Positions 7,297-16,813 of a stretch of 22,032 nt of DNA are shown piece by piece. Position 1 is the stretch's first letter; every line of letters begins with the position of its first letter. The position numbers were made by a program, and so were the translations under genes. The notes under the pieces are model-generated. The model did not search any database. It worked only from the letters and a program-made list of their open reading frames with translations, and was not told the DNA's origin. This stretch comes from UBA8403 sp964455155 (lineage in GTDB: Bacteria > Bacteroidota > Bacteroidia > Cytophagales > Amoebophilaceae): NCBI GenBank assembly GCA_964455155.1, contig CAYVYH010000018.1, positions 1 through 22,032 of the forward strand, given 5' to 3'.

Positions 7297-10212
7297 TTAC
7301 ATGCTCTTCATACTCAGATCGAAGGAAAAAGCGCCTCTTCTCCGTTCTATCTCATAATTATACCGTATCCCTAAAGATAGCTGAGGCAAGCTGAATAGGT
7401 TCAAAAGATGGCAATCTGCTAACAATACCACATAAATTTCGTTTTTGTACTGCATGGCATCCTTGATGCTTTCTTTCCTAACACGCTGAAAGGTGTCACA
7501 ACCTCCGCTTATCATGTGGGTGGGTAATATGATTAAAGACTCCTTATCGTGTATCTTACTCTCACATTGAAATCGATAGCCAACTTTAGCACGAAAACGC
7601 TTCAGATAAAGCCAATAACCTACGTTCCAGTCGGGGTAACCGAGCGGGAAGGCATACCTTACACAGGCATGTGGCGTCTTCTTGCACGATTTTTCTACGG
7701 ATTCTAATACATCGCCTGGGACAAATGCTCTAAGCTGGTTCCTGAATTCTACTACATTGCGTGTCAAGACTTTATATTTATATCCCCCACACAAGCGGAG
7801 TGCATGATGCTTGGCAAAGCCCGGGAAATATAGGAGGGCGTCGACAGCAGCAGAAGACTCTAAATGTGCTTTAGTCCCTCCATAGGGCGTGTGTTGGTAT
7901 CCTATGGTGAGTTGCTGCTGCCAAAGAGGGTAGGTAATATCCCGAGGACTGGCTCTATAGTTTCTACTAACGCTGCCTGTGTACGTTTGTGTGTACCAAG
8001 TTACACGGGTGCTGTTATGTAGATCGCCTACGATGTCTAGGGAGTGCTTGTAGGTGTACTGGCCATATTGCGCGGTCCAGGGTGTTTTTAGCTTTAAAGA
8101 CAACATACGGTGGTATATCAATCTTTCTTGATTGCCCTGGAGCGCGCCTGTGAGGCTGATGATAGGGTACCAAGCTTGACAGGTGAGTTTTGCCGAGGCA
8201 GTACCAATCTTTTTTCTGAAATCGTGTAAGTAGTCTATGTCTAGCTCTGTCGTACCCAGTAAGTCTTTAGATTGTAGGATATTGAATTGCGCTTGCTGCA
8301 GCGTCTCCGTGAGATTTTGAGGGTCTTCTCTATTCCACTTAACATCCTTGACGCCGAGCCAACTGTGTATATTGAGCCAATGTCTTTGGGGATGGTAGCG
8401 TTTGACAGGGTACGTATGGTTAGGGACATGCTGCAACACATCGACATTCCCTTCCTGTTCTACAAGTGGTGTGTAGTAGTCTACAGACCTATCTTCAACC
8501 TGTGCCAGGGGAATCCACTGTGTCGGGTCGAGGGGCATCTTCACCACATCCATTCCATTCTGTGTAAAATCATTGAAGATGAGCCAGCAGCCATCCGCTG
8601 AAATGGTAGGATTGTAAGCACCATATTTTCTGGACGTCACCTGATATCGTTGGCATGTGGCAAGGTCGATGGCATAAATGTTGTCGATCCCGCTGTAATC
8701 ACTATGGTAAAACACGTACTTTCCTTGCACCGTAGGACAGCCTAGGTGCTCGGTTGTGTAGGGCAACAAATCTTGCGTTGTGCCCGCGGCAATATCAATG
8801 TGTGTGATAGTTACTTTGGACTGCGCGTTTTTTATTACAACAATTTTCTTACCTGCTTCTGACCACTGAGGCATCAGGTAATAGTGATTGTCAGGATTCG
8901 GGAGACGCTGCAACACTTTGCCAGTTTCAGCATCCAGAATTACTAAATGGTGGTTATAACGCTCATCGCTTTCAGAGGCAACAATTTGAGTAGCATCAGG
9001 GGACAATGCTGCTGTGCCATACCTACTTTTTTTTGTGAGTGTCTTAAGTCGCTTGGTTTGGATGTCGTAATATTGTATAACCCTATAAGAGCGATCTTCC
9101 CAAATAGCGTCCTTAATTTCCTCCACCCATATCATTTTATTCTGTGCCATCGAGAAGCCAACATGCACATCGATGTTACCAGGCGTCCGTATTTTTCGGA
9201 TAAGCTGCTTGCCGTCTATGCATACAAACTGTGGTACTGTGTCTATACCCGATTTAACCACAATAACTGACCCGTCTTTGCCTAGCTGCGGAAAAGCATA
9301 ATCCGTGTAGTCTGTAGTATTTCTTGGGTTTAGCCTTGTTACTGGGGTAAGTCGAAGGTCGTTTAATTGCTCTTGCCACAAGGACTTGAGTTCCTGCTTG
9401 GCTTCCTCGTGAATTTGCAGTAAGCTCTTTCCAGTAATTTTCTTGATGGTAGTGTAAAACAGTCTAGGTGAGGTAGTTTTGCAAAAAATATTCGCTAGCA
9501 CACTAGGGCCATATTTTCTACGTAAATAAGTTGTGAGATAATAACCTAACTTATACTCGTCGGGGATTTGATCTTTGAAGGAGCCACAAAGCTGTTGGTA
9601 GTAGCCAAAGCCCCCGCGTTCCAACAGGCTGGCTTTATAGAGGCGCGCAAAACCAGGCATACGCCCCCGGCCACTTCGGGTCAACGCTGTCTCGGTACCT
9701 ACCGCATCACCCTCCCAAAACCATTTGGGAATGTTAAGACACGGCACCGCTGTTAAGAAATAGTCCCCTCCTAGTCGGTACGCCAGTTGGTTAAAGTTTT
9801 GCTGCAACCTTGCATACTGCGCAACATGCCTCAGCTCGTGTACCGCCAGCAGACTCAGCCAATCATTGGTACCTAGGAGGTCGTAGTCCTGAGAAGGAAA
9901 AGTACAAAACTCGATCCTGCGCGGCATGAGTGACACAAAACCCGAAGAACAGGCTGCTTGGTTTCTGAGTATAAGTGTAATCCTAGCGGGCTTAATTCCC
10001 AATGATTGGTAAACCGGTCCATACAGGTGTTCCAGCGTGTTTGCCATCCGTCGTGCTTCTCGACTGATGTTGCCTTTGAAAATAATGTCAACATGGCGCG
10101 CGCGTATGCGATACCACTGCATCGGATCAAGTGACTGGCCCCACAACTGCGTATTAACAGCAAGCACCAGCACAACGCCGATAATTAAGTATATACAAGC
10201 TGGCTTATTCAT
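7297..10212 (-). CDS. Secreted gluzincin-like (peptidase MA type) protein with beta-propeller and probable outer-membrane barrel
   Basis: A 971-residue exported protein. The ATG at 10212 gives a clear signal peptide (basic start, hydrophobic residues about 8-20, likely cleavage after LWGQ). An ATG 36 bases upstream would put 12 odd residues before it. Residues about 30-270 look like a zinc metallopeptidase of the MA/gluzincin type: HELRH (125-129) is a HExxH zinc site, and WFWEGDA supplies Glu167 as the probable third ligand. Residues about 300-590 contain repeated beta segments of TolB/WD40-like propeller style (for example TAALSPDATQIVASE, NPTISADGCWLIFND). The last 350 residues show alternating strand patterns rich in Tyr and Gln, as in an outer-membrane barrel. 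It ends the uvrC-tgt-lptG run, 38 bases after lptG. The substrate is unknown. The fold assignments for the last two parts are inferred from pattern only. Confidence 0.8.
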   Translation of the reverse strand: MNKPACIYLIIGVVLVLAVNTQLWGQSLDPMQWYRIRARHVDIIFKGNISREARRMANTLEHLYGPVYQSLGIKPARITLILRNQAACSSGFVSLMPRRIEFCTFPSQDYDLLGTNDWLSLLAVHELRHVAQYARLQQNFNQLAYRLGGDYFLTAVPCLNIPKWFWEGDAVGTETALTRSGRGRMPGFARLYKASLLERGGFGYYQQLCGSFKDQIPDEYKLGYYLTTYLRRKYGPSVLANIFCKTTSPRLFYTTIKKITGKSLLQIHEEAKQELKSLWQEQLNDLRLTPVTRLNPRNTTDYTDYAFPQLGKDGSVIVVKSGIDTVPQFVCIDGKQLIRKIRTPGNIDVHVGFSMAQNKMIWVEEIKDAIWEDRSYRVIQYYDIQTKRLKTLTKKSRYGTAALSPDATQIVASESDERYNHHLVILDAETGKVLQRLPNPDNHYYLMPQWSEAGKKIVVIKNAQSKVTITHIDIAAGTTQDLLPYTTEHLGCPTVQGKYVFYHSDYSGIDNIYAIDLATCQRYQVTSRKYGAYNPTISADGCWLIFNDFTQNGMDVVKMPLDPTQWIPLAQVEDRSVDYYTPLVEQEGNVDVLQHVPNHTYPVKRYHPQRHWLNIHSWLGVKDVKWNREDPQNLTETLQQAQFNILQSKDLLGTTELDIDYLHDFRKKIGTASAKLTCQAWYPIISLTGALQGNQERLIYHRMLSLKLKTPWTAQYGQYTYKHSLDIVGDLHNSTRVTWYTQTYTGSVSRNYRASPRDITYPLWQQQLTIGYQHTPYGGTKAHLESSAAVDALLYFPGFAKHHALRLCGGYKYKVLTRNVVEFRNQLRAFVPGDVLESVEKSCKKTPHACVRYAFPLGYPDWNVGYWLYLKRFRAKVGYRFQCESKIHDKESLIILPTHMISGGCDTFQRVRKESIKDAMQYKNEIYVVLLADCHLLNLFSLPQLSLGIRYNYEIERRRGAFSFDLSMKSM

Positions 10213-10250
10213 GGCATGGAGCGTATATGCGTAACATCGCACTTGCAAAC

Positions 10251-11327
10251 TTATTTGGGTACGATCCTATATAGAATAATGCCCAAAATGGAAAAAACAA
10301 TGTTAGGCATCCAAACGGTCAAAAGAATGTGCGTGCCCTTGGCCTCTGCGAATCCTTTAGCAAACAGAAAACAGGCGATGTACACGAAGGCAAGGATAAA
10401 CCCTACTGCAAGCTGCAAGCCAATGCCCTTTCTCGTCTTGCGTGCCGAAACTACAACGCCCATAAAAGTCAAAACAACAGCCGCAAAGGGGGACATGTAG
10501 CGCACATACTTGTCTGTCAAGAAGATATGTACATTGTCTGCTCCCTTACTTTTCAGTGCCTCAATTTGGGTATTTAGTTCAGGCAGCGTCAGTGTTTCAT
10601 GTAGATTCGGATTCATGTTGAAGTCATCAGGGCGAATATTCAAAACCACGTTCAGGGTACTCCCATACTGGATACACTCTTCTGTACCCTCTATTTTTCT
10701 AATTATCCAATCTTGGAGCTGCCATTGCTCTTCTTCCTGCAGCCATTGTATACTTTTGGCCGATAACTTTTCTATGAGCTGATTGTCCCTGATCGTCTCT
10801 ATGGTCACATTCGTACCTGATTGGTTGTAGGTACGATAATGTTCTACATAGAAATAGCGATCTGGCGGCATTCTGATATGGAGATGTTGCGCATTATTGT
10901 AATAAAATTTAGTAATGTATTCTGTTTCAAACGCTACCCGCTTCATGTTGGCTTTGGCAAGAATCCAGCCTGTCAGTACAAAACTACAGAGTGTAATGGC
11001 TGTAGCACCTACCAAATACGGAGCCAGAAAACGAAAGAAACTAACACCGCTACTCATAACGGCAATGATCTCTGTACGTTGTGCAAGCCTGGAGGTTACA
11101 AATACAGTCGTGACAAATACACTGATCGGTGTGATGAAGTTAATGATGAAGGGGACGTACCCATAGTAGTAGTAGTCAAGTATCTCCTTATACTCCAGCT
11201 TGTGCTTCACAAACTGCCCATTCTTCTCGGTGAAATCGATCAACGCGATGATCGCGGTAAGCATCAGTAGGATAAATAGAAAAGAGTATAAAAATCTCTT
11301 GAGTATGTACTGGTCCAATAGTTTCAT
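10251..11327 (-). CDS. lptG: LptF/LptG-family permease of the lipopolysaccharide export machine
   Basis: A 358-residue inner-membrane protein of the YjgP/YjgQ family. With LptB it forms the ABC transporter that extracts LPS from the inner membrane and passes it to the periplasmic bridge. The typical start MKLLDQYILKRF is followed by a first membrane helix. Further helices lie at about 45-75 and 85-125 (with TEIIAVMSSGVSFFR between them). A soluble periplasmic beta-jellyroll-like middle spans about 130-270, and three helices close the protein. An in-frame start 51 bases upstream overlaps tgt by 43 bases; the ATG at 11327 leaves an 8-base gap and fits the family, so I use it. Bacteroidetes often carry such a permease next to tgt. 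LptF and LptG cannot be told apart with certainty here. Confidence 0.9.
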   Translation of the reverse strand: MKLLDQYILKRFLYSFLFILLMLTAIIALIDFTEKNGQFVKHKLEYKEILDYYYYGYVPFIINFITPISVFVTTVFVTSRLAQRTEIIAVMSSGVSFFRFLAPYLVGATAITLCSFVLTGWILAKANMKRVAFETEYITKFYYNNAQHLHIRMPPDRYFYVEHYRTYNQSGTNVTIETIRDNQLIEKLSAKSIQWLQEEEQWQLQDWIIRKIEGTEECIQYGSTLNVVLNIRPDDFNMNPNLHETLTLPELNTQIEALKSKGADNVHIFLTDKYVRYMSPFAAVVLTFMGVVVSARKTRKGIGLQLAVGFILAFVYIACFLFAKGFAEAKGTHILLTVWMPNIVFSILGIILYRIVPK

Positions 11328-11335
11328 GACGACGT

Positions 11336-12460
11336 CTATACTTTTTCCATAAACACTTTGATGATTTTGTCCTTCCATGCCTTAAAAGTACCCGCCACAA
11401 TATGTAACCTTGCTTGCCTGACGAGCCATAGGTAAAAAGTGAGGTTGTGTACACTCGCGATCTGAATACCTAACAGCTCTTGAGAGCGAAACAGGTGATG
11501 CAGGTAGGCCTTAGTATAATGGGTGCTAACGTATCCACCCAGATGTTCGTCGATAGGGCCAAAGTCTGTTTTCCATTTGTTGTTCTTAATGTTAAGTATG
11601 CCTTGGGTGGTAAATAGCATACCATTCCTGCCGTTGCGGGTAGGCATCACACAGTCAAACATATCTACACCGATAGCAATGCATTCCAACAGATCCCGTG
11701 GCGTACCTACTCCCATCAAATAGCGGGGCTTGTGAGTAGGTAGAACAGCACACACCCACGCAGTTACTTCATACAACATACCATCAGGATGACAAACACC
11801 ACCAATGGCATTACCTGCCCGGTCTGCAGCTGCAATGGTTTCAGCGGATTGCTGCCTAAGGTCTTTGTAGATACTACCTTGGACAATAGGGAAAAACGTT
11901 TGGTGGTGATTACGCTCGGTGATAGTAGCATCGAAACGGTCAACGCCCCGCCTGAGCCACCGGTGTGTGAGGTTCATAGAGCTCTTAGCGTAAGCATAAG
12001 AACAAGGGTGTGGGGTACATTCATCCAAGGCCATGATGATGTCAGCACCGATACTACGCTGTATATCGACAGCACGCTCTGGTGTAAAAGTATGTCTGGA
12101 TCCGTCTATATGTGACCTGAAAGTAACGCCTTCTTCGGTAAGCTTTCTACGCTGCGCTAGCGAGTATACTTGATAACCACCGCTATCTGTCAGAATAGGC
12201 TTATTCCAGCCCATGAACTGATGGAGCCCACCAGCTGCCTCTAGTGTCTCGAGCCCGGGTCTTAAGTAGAGATGGTATGTATTGCCTAAAATGATCTCAG
12301 CTTGTATGTCTTCCTGCAATGTTTTTTGGTTCACCGCTTTGACCGTTCCCACCGTTCCTACAGGCATAAAGATGGGCGTGTGGATGACCCCCCGATGCGT
12401 GGTGATTACACCTGCACGGGCTTGAGAATGGGGGTCCACATGTTGTAGTTCAAAATGCAC
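11336..12460 (-). CDS. tgt: Queuine/preQ1 tRNA-guanine transglycosylase Tgt
   Basis: This enzyme swaps guanine at wobble position 34 of GUN-anticodon tRNAs for a queuosine precursor. The GTG at 12460 gives 374 residues starting MHFELQHVDPHSQARAG, the normal start. An ATG at 12514 would add 18 unconserved residues but cannot be excluded. Key parts are LTDSGGYQVYSL with catalytic Asp92, FPIVQGS, YLMGVGTP, and GVDMFDCVMPTRNGRNG with the nucleophilic Asp. The C-terminal zinc site is changed: where the family has PxDPxCxCxxC, this protein reads PIDEHLGGYVS, so all three Cys ligands are replaced by Leu, Gly and Ser. The later His in SVHNL remains. As I recall, other Bacteroidetes Tgt proteins lack these cysteines too. 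It is transcribed between uvrC and lptG. Confidence 0.95.
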   Translation of the reverse strand: MHFELQHVDPHSQARAGVITTHRGVIHTPIFMPVGTVGTVKAVNQKTLQEDIQAEIILGNTYHLYLRPGLETLEAAGGLHQFMGWNKPILTDSGGYQVYSLAQRRKLTEEGVTFRSHIDGSRHTFTPERAVDIQRSIGADIIMALDECTPHPCSYAYAKSSMNLTHRWLRRGVDRFDATITERNHHQTFFPIVQGSIYKDLRQQSAETIAAADRAGNAIGGVCHPDGMLYEVTAWVCAVLPTHKPRYLMGVGTPRDLLECIAIGVDMFDCVMPTRNGRNGMLFTTQGILNIKNNKWKTDFGPIDEHLGGYVSTHYTKAYLHHLFRSQELLGIQIASVHNLTFYLWLVRQARLHIVAGTFKAWKDKIIKVFMEKV

Positions 12461-12539
12461 GCCGTAGTAGCCTAAGAATCTCCTGAGTACAAAGGTAGGC
12501 CTGAAAACCCCCATTTGGAAGAGGGGCGCATCGACGATC

Positions 12540-14327
12540 TTAAAAATGTGCCTTGAGCAAGGCTGCTTTTTTACTACCTATTTGTTGCGCCAAAGCTGTT
12601 GTACTTGCCTCTTTGATATTTTTGACAGATTTAAAGTGCAATAGCAGTTTGTCAATAGTTTTGGGTCCTATACCAGGAATAGCTTCTAGCTCACCTTGAA
12701 GACTAGCCCGACTCCGTTTTTTCCTATGAAAGGCAACAGCAAAACGGTGGGCCTCATCGCGTAGCTGCTGAATGAGCTTCAAAGACGCGGATTGTTTGCT
12801 GATGTGAATGGGGTAGGCATCTCCTGGACAATAAATTTCTTCTAGCCTTTTAGCAATACTGATGATCGGCACTTGATCATGGATGTTCAACGCTTTAAGA
12901 GACGCCACAGCTGCATTAAGCTGACCTTTCCCGCCATCAATCACGATCAGGTCTGGCAAGCTCTTTTTTTCCTTGATCAGCCGCTTATACCGCCTATGTA
13001 CTACCTCGCTCATCGAGGCAAAGTCATCGGGGCCTGTGACTTCCTTGATATTAAAATGGCGGTATTCACTTTTGGCAGGCTTTCCGTTCCGAAAGCACAC
13101 CATAGCAGCCACGGGATGGCTACCTTGTATGTTGGAGTTGTCGAAGCACTCGATGTGCAAAGGCAGGTGCTGGAGCTGGAGGTCTTGTTGTAACAACAAG
13201 AGTGTTTTGTTGGCTTTTTCCTGGTAGCGTTCATTTTTGATGAACCGTTCTTTTTTGTAGAACAGAGAATTTTTAACGGCCAACATGACGAGCTTCTTTT
13301 TGTCTCCTATCTTGGGAACAGTGAGTGTCAGCGTGTCGAGACTGATCGGTATCGATATATTGGTAAGCACTTCCGTGGCCTCGCTGCGGTACTTCTCTCT
13401 GAAATGAAGGATCACAAGGGGCAATAAGTCACCGTCTTCTTCTTCCAGCTTTTTCTTAAGTTCTGTGGTTTGCGTGAACGTGATCGCACCGTTTTTGATT
13501 TGTAGGTAGCTTACAAAAGCAGACTGCTCGCTGGAGACTATCCCAAACACATCCAGATCACCTACCTTGGGGTTGATCACGAGTGACTTGGCTTGATACG
13601 TTGTTAGGGCGTCTAGTTTCTCTTTGTATGTCTGTGCTTCTTCGTAGGCTTGTGATTGAGCAGCCTGGTACATCTTTTCTCTCAGGTCTTTTTTGACAGC
13701 ATGCAAGTGCCCTTTCAGTAGATAGGTTACTTGGGCAATATCTTGGTCATAGGATGCTTCGTCTTGCAACCCCTCGCAAGGACCTCTACAGTTGCCTATA
13801 TGGTACTCTAAACAGACTTTGAATTTTCCTTTGTCTATGTTTGCTGCCGTCAGGTTGTATGTGCATGTGCGTAACGGATACAGTTGTTTAATCAGCGCTA
13901 AAATGCGATACATGGCGCGCAGATCAGTAAAAGGGCCGTAGTACTGACCTAGCTGGGGCGATACTTTACGGGTAGAGATGACCCTTGGAAAGTACTCTTT
14001 GGTGATACAGAGATAAGGATAAGTCTTACCGTCTTTAAGAAGAATATTGTAGCGAGGCTGATTCTGTTTAATCAAATTGTTCTCTAGCAGCAGGGCTTCA
14101 TATTCAGAATTCACAATGGTAAACGCAATGGTTGCTATTTCAGCCACCATCCTACGAGTTTTAAGATTGTGCTGCTTGGCGTTGTTAAAATAACTACTGA
14201 CCCTTTTTTTTATATTCTTGGCCTTTCCCACGTAGATAAGTACGTCTTGACTGTTGTAGAAACGGTACACGCCGGGCTGGGTGGCAAGCGATCGGATGCT
14301 TTCAGGGGTGTATTTTGGTTCCTCCAT
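12540..14327 (-). CDS. uvrC: Excinuclease ABC subunit C
   Basis: The nuclease of nucleotide excision repair, which makes the 3' and 5' incisions around lesions marked by UvrAB. The 595-residue length matches the family. An N-terminal GIY-YIG domain is at about 17-95 (GVYRFYNSQ, LIYVGKAKN). A Cys-rich segment holds CLEYHIGNCRGPC. The UvrB-interacting UVR coiled coil is at about 200-240 (AYEEAQTYKEKLDAL). The RNase H-like nuclease domain shows ECFDNSNIQGSHPVAAMV and DLIVIDGGKGQL, followed by RDEAHRFAVAFHR, and tandem HhH DNA-binding helices close the protein (IPGIGPKTIDKLL). I chose the ATG at 14327 because the extra 19 residues from 14384 are not family-like. It is the first gene of the uvrC-tgt-lptG-peptidase run. 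Confidence 0.96.
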   Translation of the reverse strand: MEEPKYTPESIRSLATQPGVYRFYNSQDVLIYVGKAKNIKKRVSSYFNNAKQHNLKTRRMVAEIATIAFTIVNSEYEALLLENNLIKQNQPRYNILLKDGKTYPYLCITKEYFPRVISTRKVSPQLGQYYGPFTDLRAMYRILALIKQLYPLRTCTYNLTAANIDKGKFKVCLEYHIGNCRGPCEGLQDEASYDQDIAQVTYLLKGHLHAVKKDLREKMYQAAQSQAYEEAQTYKEKLDALTTYQAKSLVINPKVGDLDVFGIVSSEQSAFVSYLQIKNGAITFTQTTELKKKLEEEDGDLLPLVILHFREKYRSEATEVLTNISIPISLDTLTLTVPKIGDKKKLVMLAVKNSLFYKKERFIKNERYQEKANKTLLLLQQDLQLQHLPLHIECFDNSNIQGSHPVAAMVCFRNGKPAKSEYRHFNIKEVTGPDDFASMSEVVHRRYKRLIKEKKSLPDLIVIDGGKGQLNAAVASLKALNIHDQVPIISIAKRLEEIYCPGDAYPIHISKQSASLKLIQQLRDEAHRFAVAFHRKKRSRASLQGELEAIPGIGPKTIDKLLLHFKSVKNIKEASTTALAQQIGSKKAALLKAHF

Positions 14328-14428
14328 GTTGATCAGATAATGAGCCCGATATATGCGCTCTGAGGATTTATTGCGATGCCCCAAAGCACTCGCTCAGGCG
14401 CTTCATAGATGGGGAATGATGCGGTTAA

Positions 14429-14436
14429 CAAAGGTA
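14429..14436 (-). promoter_or_regulatory. Candidate -7 element (TACCTTTG) upstream of uvrC
   Basis: Read on the minus strand this is an exact match to the Bacteroidetes -7 consensus TAnnTTTG, about 100 bases before the uvrC ATG in the 158-base gap after the PBP gene. No TTTG sits at the ideal -33 spacing, although TTG occurs about 16 bases upstream. It could let uvrC and the following genes be transcribed apart from the PBP gene. Confidence 0.3.
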
Positions 14437-14485
14437 GCAACAGCGCAACAAACAAGGCTAGGACACCTCTTTGGCAAGCTATAGT

Positions 14486-16813
14486 TTAGAAGATTTCATT
14501 GACATCTAGCTCTATATTGACAGTATCTTCCTCTTGCATTGCTTCTTCTTGCCTCTCCTCCTGGTTTGGCAGTTTGTCTTGGGTTGCTTCGTACTGCAGG
14601 GGTATGTCTATGTCGATTGGCTTGTCATAGTTGAGAAGAGGCCCTTTTTCATAGGGAAGTTCGGGATCTGCATAAATGCTCATCATAAATTTTTCCCATA
14701 TAGGCCTGGCCGTTCGTGCCCCACTTCCTAGGGACAAATCCCGGAAATGGATACACCGTTCTTCTCCACCCACCCAAACGCCAGCACACAAATCTCTGGC
14801 CATGCCCACAAACCATCCATCTGACTGATTAGACGTGGTACCCGTCTTACCGCAAATCTCATTATCTACTCTAAGTTCTCGTTTAACACCTCTGGAGGTA
14901 CCACCGGGTTCTTCTATGGTTCCTTTGAGCATGTGTATCATCAAATAAGCTGTTTTTTCACTGATAGCCTCTCTTTTTTGGGGCACAAACGATTCAAGCA
15001 CTCGACCATTTTTATCTTCAATACGGGTGATGAACAAAGGAGTCGTCCAAACACCTTTATTCATAAAAGCGCTGTAAGCCCCCACCAACTCGTAGACAGA
15101 CACATCACCGGCTCCCAGACACAAGGCGGGCACTGGGTCTAGGGGGCTGTTGATACCCAGTCTTTTGGCATAATCCACGACCAATGCCGGACCTAACTGC
15201 TTCATCAGATAAGCCGTAATGGAATTCACAGACTGTGCCATGGCCTGGCGCAAGGTCATCTTTTTGCCCGTGTATTCCTTGCTCCAATTTCGAGGTGTCC
15301 AGGTGGGAGGATCACCAGGCACGCTAAAGGTAACGGGTGCATCTACTACTTCTTGCCAGGGCATATAGCCGTTGTCAATGGCAGCTGCATATACGATGGG
15401 CTTGAAGGCAGAACCAGGCTGCCGCTTACCTTGCATGACGTGGTCGTATTGAAAGTGTTTGTAGTTGATACCCCCTACCCAAGCCTTGATATGTCCTGTA
15501 TGCGGGTCCATGGCCATCAAACCTGCATGCAGCAGCTTTTTATTGTATCGCATCACCTCTACGGGACTCATGACGGCATCAATTTCACCCTGCCAAGAGA
15601 ATAGCTGGGTAGCAACTGGAGTGTGCAGCAGGGCATCGATCGTATCATGATCTGCTCCATATTCCTCCACTAGCTGTTTGTAATAATCTGTTTTTTTGAC
15701 TGCCGTTTCGATAAAGTTCTCAATCTCGTTACCCTGTTGGTCAACCCATGGGTCACGCCCTTTCCAATGCTGCTCAAAACGTAGCTGTAATGTTCGCATG
15801 TGTGTCTCAACAGCCTCTTCAGCATGTTTTTGTAAACGACTGTCGATAGTCGTGTATATTCTTAAGCCATCTTCAAACAGGTCATAGCCGTTTTTGTGTG
15901 CCCATTGCAGTAAAAAGTCGCGGATGGCAGACCGAAAATAAGTGGCTAAACCCTTGTTGTGGTCTTCTACTTGGTATGCTAGCGCTACAGGCTGCTGTTG
16001 CAGTAGCACGTAATCCTCCTGTGAGAGGAACTGATGTTTGTAAAGCTGTGCCAACACTGTATCTCTTCTCTGGCGTGCTCTTTCTGGATATCTTATCGGA
16101 CTATAGTAGGAGGGCGCTTTCAAAAGCCCTACCAACAGAGCGGCTTGTTCTATGCTCAGTGAGTCAGGTGTGGTATTGAAGAATGTCTTAGCAGCCACCT
16201 TAAGGCCAAAGGCGTTGCTTCCAAAGCTGACCGTGTTAAGATACATGGTGATGATTTCTCTCTTGGTGTAAGACCGTTCGAGCTGCGCGGCTACCACCCA
16301 TTCTTTGGTCTTTACGATAACCGTTTGCACAAATGGTACGTTGCTGAGTAGCCCCTTGTACCTTTCATTCCGGGTTTTGAAAAGATTTTTAGCTAGCTGC
16401 TGCGTGATGGTACTGCCACCGCCTCTATTTTTTTGCAGAAGAATGGAGAAGAAGAAGGCTCTACAGAGTCCCTTGAGGTCGATACCTGCATGGGTCTCAA
16501 AGCGATAGTCTTCTGTAGCCAGTAAGGCGTTGATTACATTTTTAGAGATTTCTTCGTACGCTACGGGGCTTCGATTGTTTCTAAAATACTTGCCCAACAA
16601 GACACCATCTACTGCATACAATTCTGAGGACAGCGTACTTGCGGGGTTTTCTAACAAAGCAAGAGAGGGCAACCCACCATAAAGATTCCATAAATTGATC
16701 TTTACCGTGAAGATATAAAGGGGAACTGCGCACAGGAAGAATAAAAAAGCCGACCAAATGGCCTGGACGAACTTCTTGTGGGGCTTATATTGCCCGTTGT
16801 TGTATACTGCCAT
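14486..16813 (-). CDS. mrcA: Bifunctional class A penicillin-binding protein (PBP1A type)
   Basis: A 775-residue inner-membrane enzyme that polymerises glycan strands from lipid II and cross-links the peptides. The order is: cytoplasmic start, one membrane anchor (about 17-38), the glycosyltransferase domain with catalytic Glu101 in ATEDYRFETHAGID and the motif GGGSTITQQLAKN, then the transpeptidase domain. The transpeptidase has the SxxK nucleophile Ser468/Lys471 in GSAFKP, SxN at Ser528-Asn530, and KTGT at 656-659. The last 60 residues are acidic and Glu-rich, with no clear fold. All catalytic motifs are intact, so together with murI in this window it implies that the cell makes peptidoglycan. 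It is divergent from the HTH protein gene across a 378-base spacer. The symbol is by family; mrcA and ponA are used interchangeably. Confidence 0.94.
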   Translation of the reverse strand: MAVYNNGQYKPHKKFVQAIWSAFLFFLCAVPLYIFTVKINLWNLYGGLPSLALLENPASTLSSELYAVDGVLLGKYFRNNRSPVAYEEISKNVINALLATEDYRFETHAGIDLKGLCRAFFFSILLQKNRGGGSTITQQLAKNLFKTRNERYKGLLSNVPFVQTVIVKTKEWVVAAQLERSYTKREIITMYLNTVSFGSNAFGLKVAAKTFFNTTPDSLSIEQAALLVGLLKAPSYYSPIRYPERARQRRDTVLAQLYKHQFLSQEDYVLLQQQPVALAYQVEDHNKGLATYFRSAIRDFLLQWAHKNGYDLFEDGLRIYTTIDSRLQKHAEEAVETHMRTLQLRFEQHWKGRDPWVDQQGNEIENFIETAVKKTDYYKQLVEEYGADHDTIDALLHTPVATQLFSWQGEIDAVMSPVEVMRYNKKLLHAGLMAMDPHTGHIKAWVGGINYKHFQYDHVMQGKRQPGSAFKPIVYAAAIDNGYMPWQEVVDAPVTFSVPGDPPTWTPRNWSKEYTGKKMTLRQAMAQSVNSITAYLMKQLGPALVVDYAKRLGINSPLDPVPALCLGAGDVSVYELVGAYSAFMNKGVWTTPLFITRIEDKNGRVLESFVPQKREAISEKTAYLMIHMLKGTIEEPGGTSRGVKRELRVDNEICGKTGTTSNQSDGWFVGMARDLCAGVWVGGEERCIHFRDLSLGSGARTARPIWEKFMMSIYADPELPYEKGPLLNYDKPIDIDIPLQYEATQDKLPNQEERQEEAMQEEDTVNIELDVNEIF

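Noticed and set aside
10821..11270. Plus-strand frame of 149 codons
   Set aside because: Antisense to lptG, with no motif of its own.
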